Below are positions 12,801-24,800 of a stretch of DNA of 64,000 bases, in pieces. This DNA comes from Mactra quadrangularis. Lineage: Eukaryota; Mollusca; Bivalvia; Venerida; Mactridae. The number at the start of each line of letters is the position of its first letter. Position 1 is the first letter of the stretch. The stretch is taken from the NCBI GenBank assembly GCA_025267735.1, contig CM046301.1, forward strand, positions 12,770,190 to 12,834,189, written 5' to 3'. The translations under genes and the position numbers were made by a program. The notes below the pieces were generated by a model, which saw only the letters and a program-made list of their open reading frames with translations, was not told the DNA's origin and ran no database searches.

Positions 12801-15800
12801 ATATAATTTAATATTTTAAAAATAAATATATAAAGCGAAACGCAGTTTTAAAGAAAGTGGAACAGAATTCTGACTTGGGCTTGTTTTGAAAATATATCTT
12901 AACATAATGAATAAGTTAAAGCTAAGAAAAAATGTACTTAAGTCCCATTATTAAAAGTAACACTGTTTTTGAACTGCAAAGCATATAGACATTTATGTTT
13001 AAACACCTTTAATGTACAAAGTTTTAAAAATAAATGCAAATATTGCTTTAACATGTTAATGTTATTTATTGCAAATAATATTTAGTAAATACGAAATAAC
13101 TATTTTTTTCGAAATAATTATACGAAAAAATACGAAATTATTATTTTGAAAAAAAAACGTAATAACTATTTCGAAAACACAAAACGATATAATTTCGATT
13201 AAACGTAATATCTATTTCGTTTAAACGTTAATAATATTACGTTTAAACGAAATATAGCTCATTTAGGATAACTTGAGACAATATACAACGATACCATTTT
13301 TATACACAGGTGGATTTAAGTTTAGTTCACGTAATTATCGACTATTATCAGTGTGTTTTTGATGTATTAAATTTAGTACGAGAACACACGTTCCACGCAT
13401 TAAGACATATTTAATACTTTCATTACACAAAATCAGCTGACCTTCCTATTTTATGTAATACCTGAGTCCAAAATATGTAAACAAACTGAGTCGTTTGTCT
13501 CAAGTTATCCTAAACGAGCTATAGTTGTGATAATTAAAAAGTATTTTGAAATGTCACTTTAGGGTCTCTATACGTTTTACTGTACTATTATCTTCTTTTT
13601 TGTTTGATAGGGTCGTTTTCGATTGTACCTTTGACCAGTATAACCGACAATGATTTAGGTTCATCGTAATGACCGTTGTAAATTTTGAATGATACTTTGG
13701 TGGTCTATTGATGACAATGTGACAACATAACAATGTTTATTTAACTGTTAGTGCAGAAAATCCTTTTAAACATAATAGGGCATGGTCACACATACATGTA
13801 CATTTAAGGATAAATACCCCGATTCACTAGGGTTGTATTCCGACAGTGTCCATTTACTTCAGTGGTTTATACGAAAATAATGAAGAACACGTCGCTTCCT
13901 TTTTGCAAAACGAAAACTGCTGTTTGGATACACAACACACGAAAACACAAATCTGACATACGCATCAGTTTTTATGAAGTCTTCTTCATCTTACTTTAAA
14001 CTTTAATAGCGTCTTCGTCTCTTCGACAAACAAATATACATGTAGTCCTTTGGCATTTTAGTGTTTTAGTTTAAAATAAATACAAATCTATTTGAGATCA
14101 ATTGTGAAACAATTTATTACAACTTAGGTTGTCTTTTTCAAGTCTGCTACCTGTAGCGTGTTCAGTTACCGCGAACGTTACAGAACGTTACATAACGATA
14201 CATTCGGAACTCCTCGGCCATTCGCTGCGAATAGCCTCGGACATATTTAGACGCTATTTTGAAACTACCGGTGTTGAAGTAAACAAATATGATCGTGTAG
14301 GCATTGAGTGATGTTTCGTTTTTAGTCCGTAAATTTTGAAACATCACTCATTGCCTTAACGATCGCATATTTGTGTATTATATTAGATTTTTCGCAGCAA
14401 ATGGCCGAGGAGTTCCGAATGTATCGTTATGTAACGTTCTGTAACGTTCGCGGTAACTGAACACGCTACTGGTAGGATAAAGTTTCTTGCTCTAATGAAC
14501 AACGAAAAAAGTTTTGAATATGATTCGCACCGACGTTTAGATGACTACCCAATGATCACCAGACAAGCGTCGTAACCACTCGAGCAGGCCCACTCATTCA
14601 GTGCGTTGATTTAAAACCCTTTCACCTCGCCATTGCACTAAAATAAGAAAGGAACATATTTTCTCCTAATAAACCGTCTACATATTGAAGGATCATTTAC
14701 TCCATGTTATCACATAAAAAGTTATTTCATGAAAATGTGAAATAGTCAAACGCTTTGGAAGAAAAGCCTAGCTAGACTGTGTTTTTGATTGATATTTCGA
14801 CCCACACTGATCATAAAATGACACCTGCCCCGTGTTCAGTAACTTCTGTTGGCTAACGTTACGGATACGAGAGAACTCAACCCGAAGACAACTCAGCCCG
14901 TGCAATACTTAACTCAAAGTTGGGACAACTCAATCCGATAGTGTGCAGTACATTTGGGCGCCGCTATTATTTTGCTTTGCCTAACGTACTTATATCAATT
15001 AAAGTACGACTGGGAACCAGAAAAACAGTAGCGTGTTTAGTAACGACTGTAAGCGAACGTTACGTATATGGGACAACTCAACCCGTAGACAACTCAATCC
15101 ATGGATAACTCAAACCAAAGTTGATACAATCAAACCGTCAGTGAGGTACTGAGTTTTCTCGGGTTGAGTTCTTTTTTGGGAGAGTTGTCCGGACCCTAAC
15201 GTTACGGAATGTTTCGGAACGTTTGGGGAAATTAAACACGCTGCTTGTGAAGGGTAACACTGGCAGTAATCGTTTTACAAAGGGGACATAACTCAAGTTT
15301 ACTAAACGAATATTCGGAACGCCTCGACCGTTCATCGAATGAATATACTCGGAAGGATTCTCGAAAATTTTACTACATACGCGTGGCGAAGCACAGGCGA
15401 AGCACGTAACGGTTATGCAAAATAGTTCTTGTCGTAAACACATAAGGCTTGGTAAATACAGTTCTTTCACTATAAATGTGACTATTTATTGTTGAGCGAT
15501 TCAATTAATCGTGCAGTTCAAATTTATGGACAAAACGATACATTTACCGCTGACTAAACGACAGTGGATTTGTTTACTTCAACATCGGTTGAAGTACTCG
15601 TTAGGGCATGTGACGCAAAGATAGTTCCAAAATGGCGTCTGAATATGTCCGAGGTTAGTCCTTGTGAACGAAATCAAGCGATGATGAATAGCAACCGGTT
15701 TTTATGAATCTCTTTTGTTTATTTTTTTTTAATTTTTTTAATTATATTAGGTAATAAATAATGAATATTGCTAAAACCCTGTAATAAAGTATCTGTTCTG

Positions 15801-18800
15801 TTCTGTTCTGTTTTGATCTGTTAAAATCATTAACAATTATTTTTGCGGCTTAATTGATGTTATATAGAAAGATGGCATTTTTGTCTTCCATAGAAAATAC
15901 GGTATACTCATAAATGTATTATTATAATGTGTTATAAAACGCATTGGTCCGAAAAACAGTTTCAATTTATGTCTAGCGTGTACAATGGACTATTGAAATT
16001 GATACTTTTTTATTCGTTCCAGTTACTGAACTTTGTGCTTTCACTTTGCATTTCATATTTTTAGTATTTCAAGTGATGTATACTTGGTATAAAGTTATGT
16101 ATCCATCCAAATGTAAAGACGCATTCGTTTTTCGTAAATGTCTTGCAACAGCAAAAACAAAATAGAAAAGATTCAAGTAGCGCAAAGTTAACCGCTATAT
16201 ATCTTAGTCCGCAATTCCCCACATTAGTCTTTGAATTGCAGTTGTTCACTTTGAATTTTCTGCATAAATTGTTTTTGTAATAGTACTGGGTTTTTACTAC
16301 ATACGCGAGGCTTAACTCAATATTTGTGCAGAGAATTTATAGTTTGAAAGCTAAATATGCAGGACCAATCGGGATTTCTGGGGCGAGAAATGTACATGCA
16401 TAAGTTGTTTTATGCAATATTTGATGTCATTAAATTGTTTAGCTTAACTCAATATTTATGCAGAGAATTTAGAGTTTGAAAAATAAATTTGAAGGACCAA
16501 TTGGGATTTCTGGGGAGAGAAATGTACTTGCAAAAATTGACTGATTCAATGTTTGATCTCATTTAAACACTGTCTTATTTGAATATGGAATGTACATGTA
16601 TCATTTAATATGGAATTCACTATTTATAAACATGAGACTACATGTAGCCCCTTTAACCTTTATAAACATGAGCATTCATATAGTCCCTTTAATCTTTATA
16701 AACATGAGACTTCATGTAGCCCCTTTATAAATATGAGACTAAATGTATCACATGTGTTGGGACATCTTCACTAAGGATTATACACTAAAATCCAGTCCAA
16801 ATTTAGTTCATGCGCTGCATGGTCAAAAGCCACTACATACAGTCTCTATCAACCAATAACTAGTATAATGAACTAGAATAGAACTTTTGTTCATGCGCGG
16901 CATGAACAAAATTTGAAATTTACAATACGAATAGGCTACATACAGTCTATTTTGTTGAACAAAATGAACTGTACAGTGAGTATAGTGAATTCCATATTAA
17001 ATGATACATTCCATATTCAAATAAGACAGTATTTTTAGTTATTGTCTAGAAAGAAAAGTAACTGCTGTAATCGGGCTTGTGTTCACTTTGATAGTTGTCA
17101 TTGTAGATCACATGACTATAGATCCTTGTTAAAAACCGAGTCGTTGCACTTATTGTTTTAAAATTTCGACTTAAGTTTCATTTTTTCTAAAACTCTCTTA
17201 ATTCTACAGTTTGGTAGCAGTAAAACAGTGTTCTAATTAAGACAGCTTCAGTGAAAATTGAAATGTAGCTGTAAAATATTGAGATTTTTTGTATTTGCAA
17301 TTAAAAAGTTAAGTTGCGGTTTGAGGTCTGCTTCAATGTACATTTTCAGCCGACTTATTTTTGTACGATTAAGTCTGACAATTGAAATCACCTTCAAGCA
17401 GGTGATCCCTCACAGTACTCATTCACACCCGTGTGTAGTGGAACAATAATTAAAGGTTGATTTCTTGCTTTTAAGAAAGTTAGCTGTTCATCTAGCGGTG
17501 TTCGAACCTGAGACCTATCTAACGCGCGCGTCCTACCAAAAGACAGTTGCTCCTTAATTCAGTTTATCCATTGCTTACTGACTTCATTGCTATCATTTTA
17601 GGAAATGAAAAAGGAGCCGTAGACGTTCTCCACCAACTAACAATTAGAGGTCAAAAGGTCAAAAGTTTGTTGTCATGGAGACATTTAGGGTTCACACCTG
17701 ATGTCGTCTGCTACAGGGAAAAAGACAAATTAATGGCTGTATTCGGTGAATATGACAGGATGAAAACTTTCAGGTAGTTTTATAATTTTTAAAGGGATAT
17801 TTTGATTTGTCGTTGAAGCCACGTTGAGTTAATAAGAAATCACTTGCCAAAAAACCCGTCTTTGTCACTCGGGGAGGACCGTAACTAAGTTAGAGAACTT
17901 GTGGTCCAACCCAATTACCTTTACTATTGAAATTTATGTGTAAATTGTATTTTGTAAATAGTGGTAATAAAATATGTTTCATCATCATTAAACATAACTG
18001 AAAAACATGGCGAACAATTCTGAACACGAAAGGAGGTTACCGGGGGAATCCCCAAGCTACTTAAAGATTTGTTGTATGCTATACCTCTTGGCAGACGTTT
18101 CCATTGGTCGTTTTTTGTCTTTCATAACATTCTGGAACGGTTCGGGTATACTTATGATGGAAATGTTGCGTAATAACAAGCCGCTTATAGCTTCTCATCT
18201 TCTAATCCCATCCGTTAATCCTTTTTTTTCACGCGTACTCTGTATTAGACGTACCTGATCCTCAATGGTCTAGTTAGAAAACAACTTCGATCTTAAACGA
18301 AGTTGTAAAAATATTTTGACAAGCAATGCATCAACAAGTGTGATGCAACAATATTCTCAATATTAGAATACAAAATCTTGCAGAAAAATGATCACTTTAA
18401 AATATCGATTTATTAACCTATAGTCGACTAAATAAACATTCGACGTTCTACTAATGCTACAGTCCCATAAACATAAAAATAGCCGTGAGGACACCGTACG
18501 GACGACGTGCAATCAAGCTCCGTAAAAACTTGTGCGAACTATTGCGAACCCGTACGAACTGTTACGTTTTTACCAGGGTCCGTGAGATGAGCTCACGATA
18601 CACGTATCAGTTTCAAAGTCATAAAGTGAACAAAATCGTGACCGAGTATGGATTATACTTGGATATCTTCCAGCTACAGCTCCGCACGGGTGTGTTGTTT
18701 TGTGCTATGTGCGTACCGTCTCCTTAATACGCGAGGCTTCCCACGGCCTACGGCTGTCTGCACGTACGGGTCCGCAACAAGCCACGATTTTATGGGACTG

Positions 18801-21800
18801 AGGCATTAGTTGTAAAGCGAAGGTCTTTCTCTTGAATTATATAAGCGATACGAGAACATGAGTGAAGTTTTATTGTATCAGTAGCCTGTTCAATTACCCT
18901 AAACGTTTCAAAACTTTCCGTTACGATACATTTGGAACTCCTCGGCCATTCGCTGCGAATAGTCTCGGACATATTTAGACGCTATTTTGAAACTACCGGT
19001 GTTGAAGTAAAAAATATACGATCGTTTAGGCGATGAATGATGTTTCGTTTTTAGTCCGTAAATTTTGGAACATCACTCATTGCCCCAACGATCGTATAAT
19101 TGTTTATTAGATTAGATTATATTATTATCTACTGTCATATACGTACCCATTTAACGAAAACCTCTTATTCGCTTCAAAAATTCTCATTGCTTGTCTTTTG
19201 AAAGTATGTTATGTAATTGCAGGAAAATCCATTTTTTGGACTTGAGAAGGGAAATCCGGTAGTTGTTTTGATATTTTATGTTTTGCGGGGTCCAGGTTCA
19301 ACACAAACTGTACTGACCTGTCATCGATTGTTACGTACAGTAACGGTTATCGCTTCGTTTATCGTCATTGCTAAGATTACAAAATATCTAGTACAATCTT
19401 GAAGCAACTAAGGAACATTGCCGGACATATGTAGCTTCAAGCGTTTGTATGAATAATAGTCAAAAGAACCGAAGCGCAACCAAAAGTATACGTGATAAGT
19501 ACGATGTTTTATTGTAGATATATATAAGATATAGATATTTGCATAAATTCTCTACTTATAGTCCGGCCAACATCGAGGATGACCTTGCACGAAATGATGT
19601 AGAAAATGTTATTCAATTTATTGGTAGACATGGTCTTACTGATTCCAAATCCGTTTGATGCCACTTTGTCATCTTTGGGCAACTCCCAGAATCCAAGATG
19701 GCGACCAAGATGGCGGCTAGAGGCTAAATTATACATGCAAAATGTATTTTTACACATAATGGTCTTAAAACGAAGGACAAAAGTGATTTCAACATTTACA
19801 AATCGAGTTGGTTAAATTTTGTTATTCTTATACAAACTTTTAAATTCAAAATGGCGGTCAAAATGGCGGTCAAAATGGCTATTAGCCCAGTATTTAAAGA
19901 ACAAACTGACAGAAAGAGACTGAGTGGTGTAGAAATTTATTTACTTATAGAATAGTTAATGTTATTATAGAAACCGATTGATTTTACTAAGTTACAATTT
20001 ATCATTAACAATTATAAATCCAAAATGGCGGCTAAAATGGCGGATATGATCTAATAATTCAATATATAATATACGAGTGCATATATACATGAACGGAAAC
20101 AAACACATTTGGGTTTAAGTTTCAATGTTTGTTATACGATTTTTTGAATCTTTATAAACTCTCAGGTTTGTAAAACTAGTTAATCCCACCTGATCATCTA
20201 TTAGCAACTCAAGATTCAAGGTGGAGTCAAAGATTACGATTACGAAGCAAATTCAACCAGTTCTATTTTTTAGCAATTTAGTTATTTAGCTGAAAACAGT
20301 AATATTAGCCTTCGCCTGTGGCCTCGGGCTAAATGACTGTCTTCAGCCAAACACAGGCCGTTATGAAAACACTTAATTCACTATTGTGCCAGATAGGGTC
20401 CCAATAAAAAACGCTCAGATTGTATCAACATTCAAAATGGCGGCATTTTTGTGGAAGAAAAACACGGCCTTCATGAGAAAACTCTGTCACTATGAGATTC
20501 GGAAGCAATCAAAATGCCTGAATCTCATAAAAGCCGAAGTTTAAATGAAATGAAAATTTGATAAATAATTCGAGGGTTGCCCGCAAGATACTCGCTCTTT
20601 AACGCAATGTACTTATTTATAGTCTTGCTGGCAACCCTCGAATTGTGATAGACAAACAAATTTAATTTCCAAAATGTAAGCCATTTAAATAAAGAAAACG
20701 GGAAAATAAAATTGGGTTAATATACAGTTTACAGTAGACAATTTAATTTAGGATTATTATGAAGTGCTATCAGTTTGTTTAAGATTGCAATATGTGTGGA
20801 TATTTGAAAAGCTTATAATCCTTTTAGTTGAAAAATTTCGATGCAGTGAAAATAAACTGAAACATGTCAAAAGCAAAATAAGCATGCGCCAAAAATTGAG
20901 GAAGAAACCAATTGACTGAGCTCTGTCAATATCATTACACAAACAACGATACAGTCTGACTTAACTAAACTTGACTCAATTAGAATATGTGCTTAAATGT
21001 TTAAGTTTGCTTCTGTCTAATAATATTACATGACGATAGCACAATTTCTCTGGTCGTTTTGTATGTTGATAACAACATGTTCAAGTGACGACACAAATTA
21101 TTGTTGACAGAGTATTTTGCACTCAACAACCCAAGCATATGCAATGGTAAACTAAACATATTAATGATTATTATCTTTAGAAAGTATCCAAGCGGGTACT
21201 AGCTTATGGCCAAAAGATATCATAAATGTCTTCACTTTTGATGTAGAATAGGTGAAGTAGCTTTAAAAGCATATTTTACACCCATGCTAATAGTGTACCT
21301 TCTTTACATTGTCAAAAACTGACTGACTTGTAACATTACATTTTGGGACGAATGTCAGTTGACCCCATTGTTATAGTGTCACTCCTACAAGATGGATATC
21401 TCAAAAGAGTATCAGCACACAAATGTCGTCAGATACTTTTGGTACTCAGCAAATTGCAGCAAAAGTGATAATTTGTTGTACACTTTTGTTGTCTGTGCTT
21501 CTCGTACCAAGTCTTAGAGGTTTATGCGATGAAACATATAATTATGTAATGTTACCGAAAAAATGAAGAATCACCATATCTTGCAATGCATCATCTATAA
21601 TGTTTGGAGTGGAACATATTCAAATATTACATACGAGATCGACAAGTTGTCCCTGCGTACCATCTTTCTTTGGAGAAGTCTTTGCAGTTGATAGGGAATA
21701 TACCCCAATTGTGTTTAGTAATCAGACATATTTAAACTTTTGGCACTGATGCATCAGATCTGTTATGTGTTCTTTCAAGATATTTAGTCTTAAGTGAGAC

Positions 21801-24800
21801 AATACATTTTTAAATTTTCTACTTGGCCATGTTTTGTAAATAAATAAATTTGAATCCCTTAAAACCACCATCTTGCTCAGGGTAACACTATTTGCTAAAT
21901 CATGAGCTAGACACTGGGTTCTAATAGCAGTGTATACGCTTAAAATAAGAATTAGCATCTACGCCACGTAATTTCTCTCTATCCTTGTAAATAAAACCAA
22001 ATTCTACTAAAAACTTTTGATGGAAATGTGCTTTTTTATTTCTCCATTTTTTTCAATGGCCAGAGTCATTTACAATGAAATAAAGAACATTAATAATTCA
22101 GTTGTGATATCTGGTGTCTAGGTCAAAATGTGTTACAACGTCAGGATTTCTATTAATTGCTTTGGCATAAATATACTCTTGAATGATACAGATTTAGAAC
22201 ATGCACTCAATTTAATGCATATTGATTATTATTGAAGAGGCAAACATATTGGGAAAGTGGTCGCTATTCTAAGGATATCACAACATATGTTGTTCAATGA
22301 ATTAGATATTATCAGAATAGTGTCTCTAAATTGCCATCTTAGAAACTATTTACTTTCAGAGTCAACTGACAAGCTAACAAGTATTAACGATTTAATATTC
22401 GCAAGACCAAGAGATATGAAAACCTAAACATAATGCTGCATACCCATAAGTTAGGAGTTATGTCTTTTAATGTGAATTGAAATTAATTTTTAAACTCTAA
22501 TCATTCATTTTAACCACAATCTTGAATTCTTGAAGTTATCCAAGAATACCAATATGGCATCAATCGATTACATAAACAAAAATGAATTAACTACGAAATG
22601 AAATGCATTGAAATTATTTGGTATACCTCAGTCTATGACTTAGCTCATTGAGGTTGATATATACACGATATCTAGTTATTTACGCCATTATAGCCGCCAT
22701 CTTGGATTTTGGAAATTGCCCAATTATGTCAGTGTGGCATCAACCAGTTTTATAAACTAAACTCAAGAGTTATTACTTCAAAAATACATTAAAATGTTTT
22801 TGAAATGCCTCTATGTACGATTCTGCTCATTGGGGTTGATATTCCCGACAAATGTAGCTTTTATCTGCCATTTTGTCCGCCATCTTGGATTGGATAATAA
22901 ACGAGGGGTACCAACATTGCAAAAAAAATAAAATTGCAGATACTGTTAGACTAATTTCAGCTATTAAAATCATCAGACTGTGGTAAAGATGGATTTATTA
23001 AACATTAATCAGCTTTCATCCGCCATTTTGTCCGCCATCTTGAATTTTGGGAGTTGCCCAAGAATGCCGAAGTGGCATCATTCAGTTCCGTAAACTACAA
23101 TGTCTCAGCTTCAAGAAAATGCAAAAACATTTTCTACATCATTCCATGCACGGTTCAGTCGATTTTTGTAGTTTATATACCGGACTATTAAATAATTTTA
23201 TTGGTGTAATACTGTCACAATGTATCTTATCAGAGTAAGTCAATCTCTACGCTTTACTAAAATGACTTAATGAGGTATTTTTTACTCTGACTCTTCAATA
23301 TCATAAATTATATATCAGAATAATTTAACGCAACACAGCTTGCTTACACACAGATTTGTTAAAATTAAAATACTATCATCAACAATCAATACGAATATAT
23401 CATTTAAAATCATGTCAAAACAATTTCGGTTATTGTACGACAACCAGCGCACCTAACCTGGCTTTCCTGCACCCTTATCTATAACCAGTACTCACATATC
23501 CTTCCACAAGGCCGGAAATATTTTAACATACCTTATCAATTGACAATACTGCCAAATTTTCAAGGAAGGGTATAACCTAATCGGATGGGATTCGAAAACA
23601 AACCCCTTTGGGACATAATATTTGAAATCCAGGCGCGCTACCAACATCGCAACCGACTCGGAGTAAACACCAATTCTATCAATCTGAATAAATTGGATGT
23701 TTATACATCTGTATGTCTATTTGCTAATTCCATTTTGTGTTTGATATTAAATGTTATGTGGTCACGTCGTACCTTATTGTATATGTTTGTTTTGTTTGTA
23801 TTTATACGGACGATGAAATAAGGCATGAAATAAAGGGCTAAATAAATAAGTTATATTCGGTTCTGTTCTGTAAGCAAACTTTATTTTTTCATTCAAAACC
23901 AACGGACAGAACAGGTAAGAACGGAACACAATAAAACAGAACTGAAAACAACAATACCTTTATCTATCTTTACAAGTTGCGACAGGACATTATGACATAA
24001 TTGTAAGAATATAACAAAATACTAACCTAAGTATAAAATAGCCCTAAAGTTAAATTGTAAGCTGTAAAGTGGAGAGCCAAAACATTTCTATGGCTTTTCA
24101 ATCTAAAGGTTAAGGATTTTTTCATGAACTATCTAATTTGCATACATGTATTTACCTATATGTAACAAATGCTTACACTATTTTAATCCAAAACACTAAA
24201 TGTAAATACTATACTTGCTTCTTCTTTACGTAATAAAAATACTGTATTATATAAAACGTAGCGCGCGTTATGTCACCATATTTCGGCAGCGGGCCGTTTA
24301 TAATGTGTCAGTGGCCCGCTGTACTGTAAGATATCTAAAATAGTAGAGCACATAATTATTATGGTAATGGGCAAATGTTTTACTATTAAAAAAGGCCACC
24401 CAGGAAGTGTTCAAAATACCCCCACATTCCAGCACTTTCCAGTCATACTCGTATTGCAGCGGTCAGTTACAATACTCGTGGTCCTTGGGCAGTCCTAGAA
24501 CTCTGGACTGCCGCCATTCTCACGATTACTAGTTTTTAACGCTAGGCATGTACTAAGCCCATACCCTAACCCGTGGCTGAGACATGTTTTATTTGATTCA
24601 GAGGTAAGACAGGTGAATGGCGGCAGAAAATATTTTTTGATTAAACTCCAATAAAGGTATGCAGGTCCCCCCAAAAAATGAACAAACTGCCCCTGGATTC
24701 GTAGTCAGACGTGCATTCGACGGATCCAAACAATGTCTTGTTTTGCTTTTGACTAGTATATACATTAAAAGTACGAAAGCTTGTATTAGAAGGGTTGTGA

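Larger units (their letters stand above)
12494..17601. other. Intron 4, with several TIR elements
   Basis: The repeats listed separately occupy much of it. 12494-13254 is AT-rich with a palindromic tttcgtttaaacg tract near 13215-13252. 13524-14153 and 15820-16300 show nothing recognisable. Confidence 0.4.

Noticed and set aside
18007..18258. 83-codon frame beginning MANNSEHERR
   Set aside because: No recognisable domain and no splice partners; it lies in an intron rich in repeats.
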